NCBI GenBank assembly: GCA_015680685.1
Contig: MNCI01013746.1
Coordinates: 195,976-259,975, forward strand
Source: Gnetum montanum
Taxonomy: Eukaryota; Streptophyta; Gnetopsida; Gnetales; Gnetaceae
Direction of reading: 5' to 3'
Length of the DNA stretch: 64,000 bases
Shown here piece by piece: positions 10,690 through 21,862 of this stretch. The position numbers were made by a program, and so were the translations under genes. The notes under the pieces were generated by a model. That model did no database searches and was not told the origin of the DNA. It worked only from the letters and a program-made list of their open reading frames with translations. Position 1 is the first letter of the stretch, and every line of letters starts with the position of its first letter.

Positions 10690-13432
10690 ATGTAGTGCCC
10701 AGTGGCAGTGGCTCTTACGTTAGTTGCTTTCCCTTATCATCAGGATTTTGGAATTTATATCGATTCAGGAGTGCCTGAATTATTCTTGGATCATGTATCA
10801 TCCATGCTTGTTGTGCAATGTATGATGGAGTGAGTACATCTCATAGGCATGGTAGCTGTAAGAACATCTAATTGGCCTTGATGTACTAAGCTATGAACTA
10901 CCTCATCTCTTCTTCAAATGCTATGGCCTTTTCTCTTAATTCATGATAATCTGCTACATGTTTTTGCCCCTGGTAGCTAGCCTTTACTACTTCTAATTTA
11001 GAGTTTTCCACCTAAAGTTTCTATAAAGTATCTTTACGATCTGCAAACTCTTTCTCATAGAAGGCATATGTGGCTACTACTTACTGTTCCAATTTATTTC
11101 TAGGCCTACTTGTTATTAACATGGTCAAGTTAGCATAAGAAAGGTTAGCTAACTCCATGTACTCTTTCAAATCCTCAATCTACAAGTCTTTATTCTAGAA
11201 TTCTGCCTAGTGGACATGGGCATAACTGTCCAAGATGGGTTGCTAGTCAAGATTTTGTGCTAAAATGGAATTAATTATGGCTTTAGCAATCTAGATCTCC
11301 TTTTCATTGATCTACTTGTACATGCCCACTTGGTTACGAAAGTTTTCTTTAAGCCTCTCATGTTTCTTTGCCTCATTCTACAACACTTATTTCAATAGTT
11401 GACTTTTGGCAGATAGTGTGTACCTGCTTTATTGAGATGATTTTTTTTCTCGTGCAAGGAAGCTCATGTCTTGGTTGACCCTCACCAGTTATTCTCTTAA
11501 CTAGTGGATCCTTTCCTCTAGGATGTTCTTTTGTTTCTTCATAATGGTCAATCACATCTTATCTACAGTGAGCTATTTGTTCTCCTCTTATGTTGTAGTG
11601 AGTGTGTTAGCATATGCACACGTTTCAGCATTAGTTACTTAGGCATTCCACACTACTTTCTCCTTTTCATTCTCCATTTGTTTGTTCTACTCAATTAGGT
11701 AATTCATCTGTTCTATTTTGAACTACTCTAGCTGGTTTGACGTAATGAATTATGTGGGATCTTTGTGTTTGGCTCTCAAGGTTGTGAGCTCTTCCTATAA
11801 TTTCAGGATTTCAGCTTGTACATGCTTTACCCTAGTCCTTGCCATGACTAGTTTACCATTGGTGGTAATGAGTTCAGATTTTATTGCAGTGACATCACTT
11901 GGGATGTCAAAAAGTATGGCCATTACTTGTCTAGTTTATAGTAATTAGTCTAGCACATATTCATAGTCTATAGGAGTCATCAAGGTTTTTTCTAGCATTT
12001 GAGCATCTTTAGCTTCAGTTAAATCTACTGATGGCATAACAAGTACATTGAAGGATTATTTAATATGATCTATGATCACCTTTGCTACTCCCACTACATC
12101 CTAGTGTTGCATTATCGCAATTATGGCTCATTCTTTAGTTTCTAGCATCACTTGGAACAATGCAGCATTCCCAAGAATCTATTGTGATCATTGGTCCTTT
12201 CCTCCTAACTACAATGAGATTTTTCCACTCCTATGATCTACAAAAATAATGGGCTTGATGGCACTATCGATAACTCTATAAAGATTGGCATACTCCCTCA
12301 TTCCCTTGCTAATGGTCTCTGCAATCTATTATAGATGACTCATTGATGACCTATAGTGTTATGGTGGCAGTGGTGAAACTTGTTGTTGCTATTATTATTT
12401 CTCTTACTATTGTTATTGTTCTTGCTACTGGCCACTTGGTTCCACTTGTTGTTGTTGTTTAGTGGTCTGTGTGGTTTCCTCGGTGCTAGTTTATTCATCA
12501 TCTTGGTCTTTCTTGGATGGTGCTAGCTTGGGTAGTTTAGCATACAAGGCATTCTGGGCCTTTTTAGGAACATCATTAGTGTACCCCAGGATTCTAGCTT
12601 GTTTGCACAGCTTCCTGATAAGGCAAGGAAATGGAAGTGTTGGTTTCTGTACCTTCCTTTCTTCAAACCACCTTTGGATCTCCATAAAGTAGAGTTGTGC
12701 AATGTTGTATTTTCCCATCACGATTGTATCTCCTTTGGCCGCATAGGTGGATAATTCATTTAACCCTTTTTTTAGTAACAAGTGATATGTGCCAATTTTG
12801 AAGTAAATCCTTTCCTCCAAAGTTAATTCATTGTATCCCTTATCTTCTTTGCCATATGTGCATTTCAACGACAATTTTCTAGTTTCAACATATGATTTTG
12901 TGGACAAATGTGCTACCCTTGCCCCTTCATTAGGTATGTTTAGAGCTTTTGCTATCATCTTGGCTAAATATAACATAGAGACTCCTTCAATCTTGATAGT
13001 AGTGCCCTCTTCTTTATTATGCTAGAATTTATAGGTTTCCCCAAGGTACCATTTTCCATTGTTAGATAGGATGGGCCATAGTGGTGATGCTTTGAGTTGT
13101 GTCTTTACTACTTTTAGAACAAACACCACAAACATATCAAAGTTCATTTCCACAATAACTATGGTGAGGATTAATTTTTCTTGGATAACTTAGAGGTATT
13201 CTTGCAACAACGTGAGGCATTTTCCTTGTACTTGTGGTTGTGATTTCTCTGACTCTCCTTGAGCTGACTATTCAATAGGAGTTGTTTCTTGATGGATGTT
13301 GAATGATTAGGTTTCTTGCTCAACATGTTCTATTTGTGGCTCTTATGCTCTTGTTTGCCCTCTACCATTGCCTCTTAGTCATTTGCTTCTAGGTTGTGAG
13401 GGTCCACCTTGTGCTCCTTTCTTTGGGACCAT
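10690..13432 (-). pseudogene. ORF3 of element D, best preserved copy of the core domain
   Basis: The start ATG is at 13432 (minus), reading MVPKKGAQGG; the acceptor before it has decayed from CAG to CAA. The core domain is open over 12491-12976 (161 codons): LAKMIAKALNIPNEGARVA, ELTLEERIYFKIGTYH and LPFPCLIRKLCKQ. After it come a Gln-rich linker and a long Lys/Glu-rich segment with heptad-like spacing (about 12370-11000), probably coiled coil. Several stops interrupt the rest. The same domain order is seen in A, B and E. Function is unknown; its position between integrase and 3' LTR is that of env. No signal peptide or membrane span is evident, which argues against a fusogenic envelope. Confidence 0.65.
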
Positions 13433-13816
13433 TTGCAATCAATCAAGGGTTTGGAGTTACTAAGGGTTTGCACAAATTCTTATGGTTCTATATCTTACTC
13501 ATACCCTTAGTTACATTAAGTTCTTAGTTCATTGTGATTGCAAAGTTAAGAAATTTTCAAAAATTTATCCCATAAGTGTTAATTTCCTTATAACCCTTCA
13601 CAATTTTCTATTTTGTTCTTATTCATAGCTCAAAATGATGGTTATGGTTCCTTAAGAGCATTATTTAAATGTTCTTTTATTAATATGATTGATTTTTATT
13701 AAAAAATTTCAATTATCCCTTCATAATTACCCTAAAATATCTTCTGGGCATTAGGATTTTTTGAAAAATTAGCTCAAATTTTCCTTTCTAGCACCCCCCA
13801 CAACTAAGATGAGCAC
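13433..13816 (-). other. Leader intron remnant before ORF3 (element D)
   Basis: Collinear with the predicted introns of A and B. The donor reads TTGGA|GTGCTC (weak) and the acceptor has changed to CAA. A purine motif TTAGTTGTGGGGGG lies just inside the 5' end, at about 13792-13805. Confidence 0.4.
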
Positions 13817-13977
13817 TCCAAGATCAAATAGATTAGAAAATCATGAAAATTGGAGTGATAACATGCAAGCTATGGCTTGACAAAGCTAGAAGGTTAGAGC
13901 TCAACTTAAAGAAGAAAATTGGAAAAAGTTCTTTGGCTTCAAACTGAAACAATGGAAAAATTACCCAAGTCCCCACC

Positions 13978-14075
13978 TATTTATACATTTTATTGGATTT
14001 GATATTGGGTACCCAACATCGAGGATTCGATATTGAAGGGGCCTCAATATTAGATGCCTGATATCAAGTGTAAAA
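13978..14075 (-). promoter_or_regulatory. Candidate internal promoter for ORF3 (element D)
   Basis: Minus strand: GATATC, CGATATT and GATATT palindromes (about 14000-14070) precede TATAAATAG (13978-13986), about 550 bp before the ORF3 ATG. The D LTR has the same order: GATATC-type repeats followed by TATAAATA. Confidence 0.55.
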
Positions 14076-15623
14076 TTTGCAAGTTTCTCTTGATTTCTTA
14101 TGCTAAAAAATAAATCTTTTTAAGTGTCTGGAAGGTTTAGAGCATATTTAGAGGGTCTTGAGTGATGGATGATGCATATTTCTTTAAAAATTTGACATGG
14201 ATAGTGTGTAAAGAAGGAATCTCAGGCTATGAAAGTTCATGAAGTTTTAATAAGATAGATGAGAAGGGTAATGAGTTCATGTTGTTAGAACAGATAGTTT
14301 GAATGATATGGGAAGTTTTTATTGATGTTTATTAGTCTTCAACAATTTAAGATGATGTGGAATTGCTAGACAAGTGGAAGATAGAATAGTTATAGAAGTG
14401 GGTCCTCCCCAAAGTAAGCTCTAGCCCTTAATACCCTTGTATAACCACACCTAAAAGTGTTCTTAGGCACTTAAGGAGTTGAATGTTATGCATACCTGTT
14501 TAGCAAAGCACACATGTTAGTACCACCAAATTAAGAAAATGACTCTATGATACACAAAACTACAATTAAAATAGTGAGATGAGATGTGCTTAGAAGGAAT
14601 TGTAGAAATTGGGATGTGAGCTATTTTACCATAGGAATAATGAATTCTTGTGTTTTATTAGTGGTTAAAGTAATCATTAGCCCTATTATTCAAGATTCAA
14701 ACCAAGTCCAAACCACATTTTAGTGACATCACATTGTCTCATCTCTTGGAATTACAACTGTAAAACTACCACTGTTGTAAGGAGTATTTTCACTTGTTGT
14801 GTTGTCCAAGGGAGGAGTTTATTCATAGCATGTTTTTATTTTTTAGAATTCTAAGAAGCCACCTACCTTCAAGCATAGGTAATAGGTCTTTTCAGTGAGA
14901 CCCCTAAAAATTTATTTTGTGCTCTTTTATTTTTATTTGCGTCAACCTTACCAAAGAACTACCTTCAAGCATGGATAACATGTCTTTCTAGTGACATGGT
15001 AAGGTAGCACTTATTTTACTCTTACTTCCATTTTTTTTAAATCTACAAGGATACAACACAACCTTAGCAACATGATAGAACATATAGAGGTAATCCAAGA
15101 GAATCCACAAATCCCCTTGATGTCACATCCTTGACATTTCCAGTTGGTTCTTTACTTTTCAATTTAGGCATAATGATCATAAGTTTATTCTTAATTGTAT
15201 GATGGAAAATATCATTATGGCCATGGTGAAAACCTCTTATTAATGGAATGGATGGATGGATGGTGTGGGCTCACTATTAAAATAATCAATTCCTTATGAC
15301 TTGATAACATAGAAAAATATTCACTTTATTGGACTACATTTTGCCTTATTCATAATGTTTTTTATTAACAATAAAAATTATTTACAAAGAAAATGAAAAC
15401 AAAGTATGAAGTAAGAATTGGAAAAAGATGTAAAAATTGAAAAATCTCAAAGAATATAAAAAAATTTAAGAAATGAAAAGTATAAAAAGGAGAAAATATC
15501 AAAGAATTTAAAAAGTATAAAAGAATGGAAAAATTGTATCAAGAAATAGGAAAAGTAAAAAGAGTTGTAAAACAAAAAAAAAATTTGAAAGGCACTTATT
15601 AATTCCTAAATCAAGATAAGACA
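14076..15623 (-). other. Inter-ORF noncoding region of element D
   Basis: No coding frame. The GTGGGTCCTCCCCAAAGTA block (14398-14416) is shared with B, C and E. The TTCAAGCAT...GTCTTTYYAGTG block occurs twice (about 14868 and 14961), apparently a small tandem duplication. A-rich sequence fills 15340-15590. Confidence 0.5.
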
Positions 15624-16199
15624 TCTCCCCCACAATTGAACTCATAGATGAGTGTTCGAAAGATGCTCCCTAGATCTCTTGGATCATACACTATAGGTGG
15701 TTCACTTATCATTCTTATTAATTTAACTTTTCAGTTATCATCCTAGGTAACCTTGATGGTAATAGAATTTTGATCATCTAAGTTTTTGTTTTCTTTTCCT
15801 AGTGGTGTATGATTATGGTTTAATAGCTTCATTTTTGCAGTCGTTTCTTAGAATAGAAAATAATAGATGGAGTAGACTATTCCATGCATATTTTAGACAA
15901 GTTGAGGTTCTTAGTTTTTAGCCATTGGATGTCTTTTTGTTTAGTGACCCATGCTCTTTCTTGCGTGGACACTTGTTTTTCACATCTGTTGTGGGCTGGT
16001 GTAAGGACTATATTGATGTTCTACAATGTTGGTCCATAATTGCATCCTTCTTCATTAGCAGTAATGCATGGAATCTTCTACACATGTATGGCTCCGTGCA
16101 TGTCTTCCTTAGAGATTTTGATTGATAAATCTCTCATGATTAACTTAGCATCTATTGTGCTAAGCCATAATCTCTTCATAAAAATTAGGAGTTCCCTAT
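15624..16199 (-). pseudogene. Remnant pol/PR of element D left of the B insertion
   Basis: A purine motif (minus-strand AATTGTGGGGGAGATG, about 15625-15640) marks the usual end of integrase. Within 400 bp the sequence is already protease C-terminus (about 16040-16199, matching the conserved region before the inserted element). All of RT, RNase H and INT is therefore deleted. The protease continues at 30273 beyond element B. Confidence 0.6.
16195..16199. repeat. Degenerate target site duplication of element B (left)
   Basis: CCTAT here versus CTTGT at 30268-30272; the two differ by transitions only. Element D protease reads on across the pair. Confidence 0.45.
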
Positions 16200-17087
16200 T
16201 GATGAGCAACGAGGTACCCCTACACCCAACCATATGAATCATAAAGCATTCACTCACGATTTGGTTGAATTCTATGGACTTTATAGTTTCTGGTGCACTA
16301 GTTCTCTAGGAAGTAAAACTTATGTTGAGGATGCTCGTTGTCTTCCCAACTACACTTGTGAAGCTTTAAGGGTATGGTTTAAGTGTAATTGAGGCACATG
16401 ATTTTTGTTATTTTATATTTTATGGTTTTGATGCTTGAAATAAACAAGATAGAGAGTAAAGTAATTTACTATCTACTTTAATCTAATGAGATAACTATTT
16501 TTCAATTAGTCCTAACATAAGTATCTAGTCCCACTTGTTGTACACATCCTAAACATGTATAAAGTTGTTGGGTTACCAAGTGTTAAGTGCTGCTGGGATT
16601 ACCAAATGCCATATGCATGCTTGAAGCTGTTGAACTTATGTGTTTACTTAATTTCTATTTAGCTTATCTCTCTTAACTACTTAATTATTTAAAAAAATTG
16701 AATAAATAGTTGAAAACATTAAATGCATGAATGAAACATTTAAACTATCTAGAATGGTGTAAGTTTTATCAAGAAGTTCATCTTTATTGTTGCACACATT
16801 GTCATGCTTAGGTACAACAATGCTCGAATAAAGATTCTTACACTTAATGACTCCTATTGTAGGCACTCTAGAAAATATTCTGACTTTTGAATGGAAAAAT
16901 TGTAAGAGCTTCAATACACTATGATAGACTAATGCCTAAACATGATGGGTTGGCACATATTTATAGGCAAGAATAGACCCTGTGTCGACAGGGCTACGTC
17001 AATGCACAAAATGATGTGTTGATAAGGTCTAATTGACGAGGCCTAGTTGATGAGGCCTCATCATCATGGCTAATCCATGACTCATCA
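16200..17087 (-). repeat. 3' LTR of element B
   Basis: TGATGAGCAAC...GACTCATCA, 888 bp. It aligns with 29683-30267, which lacks about 300 bp present here (roughly 16320-16630). Reversed TATA (ATATTTATAG, about 16967) is followed by TTGAT/GAGGCCT repeats at 16995-17060. Confidence 0.85.
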
Positions 17088-17101
17088 TACCCCCACAACT
17101 G
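17088..17101 (-). other. 3' polypurine tract of element B
   Basis: Minus-strand CAGTTGTGGGGGTA immediately upstream of the 3' LTR. Confidence 0.75.
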
Positions 17102-17393
17102 AATGAAAACTCATCCTTAAGTTCTTTACAAAGTTGGAAAGGTATGGGATTATTAACTGGCACATGACGCAACAAAACTACATGACAAAACTAAGTGCCC
17201 AAATGTACAGATCAACAAAATTACATATTAGGGTGTTCGTGATACAAAAATGAACATCAACAAAAAATCAGACAACACATCCTCAGATGGTAGGAAGACT
17301 ATTTTAAAAAATCACATGGTCCTAGGAGATGGAGGCTCTTAAGGCTATGATGGAACTTCTCTAGGTTTTGGTACATGCGATGGTTGAGGCTAC
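17102..17393 (-). pseudogene. 3' end of ORF3 and short 3' leader, element B
   Basis: The first ~70 bases match the segment before the 3' LTR of element C (AATAATCCCATACCTT..TTTGTAAAGAACT..). The rest is the degraded ORF3 tail, cut at 17393 by the G-family LTR. Confidence 0.5.
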
Positions 17394-18405
17394 TGTTGAA
17401 ACACCGAGAAAATTGCGAGTCAGCCTCAGGCAAAGATTCGTGATTTGGGCACGAGTACATGACAGAATTCCAGAAAGAAGAACAAGACAGGGCAAGGCAA
17501 GGAGGCGCGCAGCATCAAGACTTTGGTTCCCTTCGCAAATTTCTTATCTCACTATGTTTCCATATTTACGTTATAGCATGCAACATAGCGTAATGACGCT
17601 TTGCGTAACATAGTTCGACATTCAAATGTAGCTTACTTCAGCAACTTTGGCAAAGCCTAAGGCCTAAGCAGCGTAATATGCGACTTCTCGTATATTTTGG
17701 CTAAGTCTTTTGTCCAAGGCTGAGTTTACGCTCAGTACGCACGGCAGCGTAATGAGCGTCGAAAAAGTCAAAGAGGGATCAACGACACACAGTGGATTGA
17801 CGATTTTTTTTTTTTTTTTACATATTGGCCGCCTTACGCTCGTTACGCAATGCAGTGTGTGTCAGCGTAAGTCATCGTCAAAATAATCATTGCTTATGCT
17901 TCACTACGCATGGCAGCATAAACAAGCGTAAAGCAGCTCGAATCTATTGTCTTCATGCTTTATTACGCTCTTATATGCGATGCAATGCGTATGAGCGTAA
18001 TGTAGCCCAAAATCAATGGAGACATGCCCGACCCACATTTGCCACTCATACGCACAATACGTAGATGCACGTATTGTGCGTAGATACGGGTTTCAACACA
18101 AGGATGGTCAAGTCAGCGATCTTCCAAAAAGTTTGAAACACATGTCATCACAGCTGTGCCTTCTCCACATACCGTCAAACCTATAAATATCCCAGTTGGC
18201 GAAGAAAAGAGTACAGCGGCAATAAACGATGACAACAAAGGACAACAACAGAGAGATAGAGACAAGAGACACTTGGCTTGAGCATTGGTAGTAAGAGCGA
18301 TTCCCCTTTGGTGAAGACACAACTTTCTCCATTGGCGATTATCGGCAGCTCCGAGCAGAAACTACCTAAGGCAAAAGGAGCAGATCAGAGATCCAGAGAT
18401 CATCN
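17394..18405 (+). mobile_element. G-family LTR inserted in element B ORF3 (plus orientation)
   Basis: Starts TGTTGAAACACCG and matches the inverse of 1-1345. TATA box CTATAAATAT is at 18181-18190. The LTR does not reach its 3' end: it stops at an N (18406), so the rest of this LTR or element may be missing from the assembly. A 15-base T run at about 17805-17819 replaces a short unique stretch of the left copy. Confidence 0.75.
17562..18085. repeat. Hairpin array with TTACGCT / AGCGTAA arms (right copy)
   Basis: Units at about 17562-17600, 17725-17753, 17834-17868, 17885-17932, 17960-18001 and 18048-18085 correspond one for one with those in 395-1175. Example: TTTACGCTCAGTACGC followed by GGCAGCGTAA. 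Confidence 0.7.
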
Positions 18406-18964
18406 CCAATATGCAAACTTGGCAATGCTAATTTCTGGACGACCATGGTTAGAACTCAAAAAGTGGCTAGCTCGTACTTGTTATATGAGGTTAAGTTCAA
18501 GCACTACAAGAACACCAAACAAAAGCTTGAGACAACAAATGCTGAACTTGAGGTTCTTAGGGCATGATTCACTAATCAACAACCAACTACTGAGAACATG
18601 GCTAAGAAAATGAGTGATTACTAGGAGCTACAAAACATAGTCAGAGCATTTGATATCAAGCACAAAAAATTCACTACCTAGTTCATCAATGTGAAGAAGC
18701 TATTTTTAGTAATTCCCTGTCCTTAGGATGTGCCCATTCTGGCCCACATTAGTAAAGCTGCATGCACCATGCATGATCCTAGGAGTAAGAAGGAGAAAAT
18801 GAAAGCATTGTTGGATGCTTTTTGCCTCCTACCAAAAGTTGCGGTAGCAGCTATACAACCACAGTTGTAACGACGGAAAATGTCGGCAGCTGGAAAATAC
18901 CAAACAAAATTCCATGTACATAGTTTTAACCACGGATCCGCACGAGGGCTATGCTGGAAAAACN
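18406..18964 (+). other. Contig piece between two N joins, apparently inverted
   Basis: Bases 18407-18540 are the reverse complement of about 18965-19099. The rest, read on the plus strand, continues ORF3 beyond that overlap (TKQKLETTNAELEVLRA, then ALLDAFCLLPKVAVAAIQPQ and a stop). Flipping the piece would make a direct 134-bp overlap with the minus-strand ORF3 and supply its C-terminus. An unmerged, misoriented contig end is the simplest reading. The last ~100 bases match nothing else in the window. Confidence 0.65.
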
Positions 18965-21409
18965 ATTTGTTGTCTCAAGCTTTTGTTTGGTGTTCTTGTA
19001 GTGCTTGAACTTAACCTCATATAACAAGTACGAGCTAGCCACTTTTTGAGTTCTAACCATGGTCGTCCAGAAATTAGCATTGCCAAGTTTGCATATTGGA
19101 GATTGGCTAGTTCCATATACTTTGTCATTTTTTCAATTTGCAACTCCTTTAGGTAGATCTCTGCTTTGTTGTAGACATCTATCCCATCAATGATGGGCTA
19201 CCACACCTCTCTTCTTTGCTGGAGTTTTTAGAGGACCTCATTTTCTTTTACCTAGCCACTTGGATATGTTTCTCATTTACTTCTTTCTGCAATCCAACTT
19301 GGTCATGGTAGTGATTCTTTACTTTCTCAAATTTGAGAGCCTCTTTTATCCAGGCAATAATTTCAATGGCAGATTTCTAGCATAAGGCATAGACTTCCTC
19401 CATAGACAAATTATGATTCTCTGTGGCCAATTTCCTCAATTCCATGTTCACCTTGGTGAGCTGCTCTTGCTATTGATGAATGAATTTCTACATCTATTGT
19501 TTATGTGCATTAACATTTCGTAGGTGATGATTTTCTATGGTCAATGTTTCATTTTCCTGGTGTATCTGAAATAAGTCCCTTTGAACTAAGTGGCTTTTTG
19601 CTTTTCCTACAGACTGGTTGAAGATGGTCATTACCATTTCCTCCTCAGCTTGTTTTAATTATTCTTGAAACTGTTAAAAAGCTTCATCTCTAGTTGTTGT
19701 AGGGCTAAGGAGTGTGGGATAAGCAAAATAGGCACATAGTTTAGTAACCTCTACGGTCAAGCATTGGTTTTGTGCTTGAGCCATTTCAAGTTGCCCCTCT
19801 AAGATGATGCATTTTCCCTTTGCTTCAAGCAACTCCAACTAGGTTGCAGTAATATTATTCAAAAAATTAGAGATGTCTAGAATTGGTTGCCCAATTCCCA
19901 TTGGTTGATCTAGAAACTCTTCGTGCTAGGTTGCATTCAATCTTTCATTGACAGTTCTTACAAATGTCTACACATCGTGAAGTACAAATATGTCTAGTAC
20001 AGATGCCACAGGTGTGTTAAGTGCTTTTGCAATGCAGTTAGCAACAACTTCTATAGTTGTCTCATACCCTTAGTGCTACATCACTAATAAAATTTCCCCC
20101 TTAACCTTTTTCAAGCACACCGAAAAGGAAGTGAGATTTCTAGAAATAAATGGTGTTGAGATAGAGACATCATCACCTCTTAGGCACTAAGATTTGATTT
20201 CATAGGTAGTTGCATTCGTTGGACTAAAAATATTAGGCCACCTAGTTTCATTTGACTAATTGTTCAAGCCACTTCATTAAGGTGATGCATCATTGGTTGA
20301 TGTATAGATGGATCTATACCACTTGTTCCTACTCACTACTCCTATTCATGTAAAGGTTGTTCTTGAATTTCGCACAAGTGCTCAATGGATGCATCGGCCT
20401 GTAGTGTTATTTATTAAGTAAGTGGTGGAAGTGACGATTACTGATCCTCTTCCTTGGACATGGTAGGCTTCTTATCCTTCATCATATTAGATTAAGAGGC
20501 AATGAGAGTATGTGAGATTGTGTCGTTAGCATAGCAAATTATCCCTGTCCTTTCGCCAAGTTTTTGGATGAGGCATGGAAAAGGCAGGGTTTTCTTTCCA
20601 CATTTATTTTCTTTCAAATGCTTTTTGATCTCTAGATAGATCAATTGTGGAAGGTTTGCTAAAAATATTCCACTTAGAGCAGTGCATGCTCAGGTGAAAA
20701 AGGTAGTCACCTTACTAGACCTCACCATTGGATTGAGATGGTAGAATGCTATCTTGAAGTATACATGCTCTGTCAGTATGAGCATGTCAAACTCCTTATA
20801 GTCAACCCCATAACACCACTGTGCCCACTCCTTTTTGACCTCAAGGTGAACTTGTGTAGATAACTTTGCTAATTGTATTCCTGAATCAGGCAACCCAAGA
20901 GCTTGTGTGATGGCTTCAGCTAAGTAGGACACTTGAATATCCTTGATCTTTATTATGGAGGTTTCCCTTTTGTTGTTCCAAAAGAGGTACATCTCTCCCA
21001 TGTACCACTTCCCACAAAAAGTGATGATTGGCCACATGGGAGAGGTTTGCAATTATGTCTTCACTTCTGCTAGAGCATGCTCCAAGAATGGTCCAAAGAT
21101 TAGTTCTTGGAGAATTGAGCATTAGACATCACAAGGCCTAATTGTGTTGAGGCAAGCTTGTGTTAATGTGACTTCAAGTCATAGTACAGGCCCTCATGCC
21201 TCTCCTTGCTACTATTATTCTGTTGCAACCTCTTCTTCAGGAATCTATCTAACAGATTCCACTTTGGGCTCCTCCCAAAGAGGTTCTATTACATGGGTTT
21301 CCTCTACCTATTCCTAGGCTTGTTCTTGTTGGCCCCATCTAGTTCTGGGTTGTTTCTCCCTTGGTCAAGAGGGTCCTTCCTCATGTGGCCATTTCAGTCT
21401 TGGTGCCAT
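18965..21409 (-). pseudogene. ORF3 of element B (env-position coiled-coil protein), degenerate
   Basis: The ATG at 21409-21407 (minus) follows an acceptor GATTACAG with no gap and reads MAPRLKWPHEEGPS. The conserved core is open over 20690-21052: WPIITFCGKWYMGEMYLFWN, VSYLAEAITQALGLPDSG and VYFKIAFYHLNPM. Next come ENKCGKKTLPFPCLIQKLGE (about 20580) and a long Gln/Lys/Glu-rich, probably coiled-coil, region down to 18965. Its tail is in 18407-18963 (inverted) and 17102-17393. About one stop per 60-100 codons. Homologous to the ORF3 of A, D and E; function unknown. Confidence 0.65.
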
Positions 21410-21716
21410 CTGTAATCACAACATGACCACGGGTTAGCAATTATTGTGTAACATGAAATAATTGGTATACCATATCTCTTTGAGACAATTACACCTAGCT
21501 AAGTTGTGATTATGGCTAATTTGATCAATTTTAATCATTATTTTATTTATGTTTTAACATTAATAAGTCATATCGAAGGGTGTTGAAAGGGTTAACTCTA
21601 AAAAATTTATGGTTTGATATCATTGTATTCATTAACCCTTTAGGAAAGTTAGAAAAATTTTGAAAACATTTCATCAGAAACCTTCATTTTTGTCACCCTC
21701 ATGACTAAGAGCTTAC
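21410..21716 (-). other. Predicted leader intron before ORF3 (element B)
   Basis: Minus strand: donor CAAAG|GTAAGC at 21717/21716 is close to the plant consensus. The acceptor GATTACAG ends at 21410, and the next three bases are the ORF3 ATG. A motif CTTAGTCATGAGGGT lies near the donor. Confidence 0.55.
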
Positions 21717-21862
21717 CTTTGGTAGCTATAGGATCGAAAAACAAGATGATTTGGACAAACGGTTGGAAAGTTATGGGCTCTGGAAGATTCTGGGCTCTAA
21801 AAAATCGTGAAACCCCCATTTTTTTATGAAGAAAATGACATAAAATTGGAAAGTTTTTGGTG

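Noticed and set aside
16040-16237. Plus-strand frames around the left edge of element B
   Set aside because: They are antisense to the protease of element D and to the LTR end of B.
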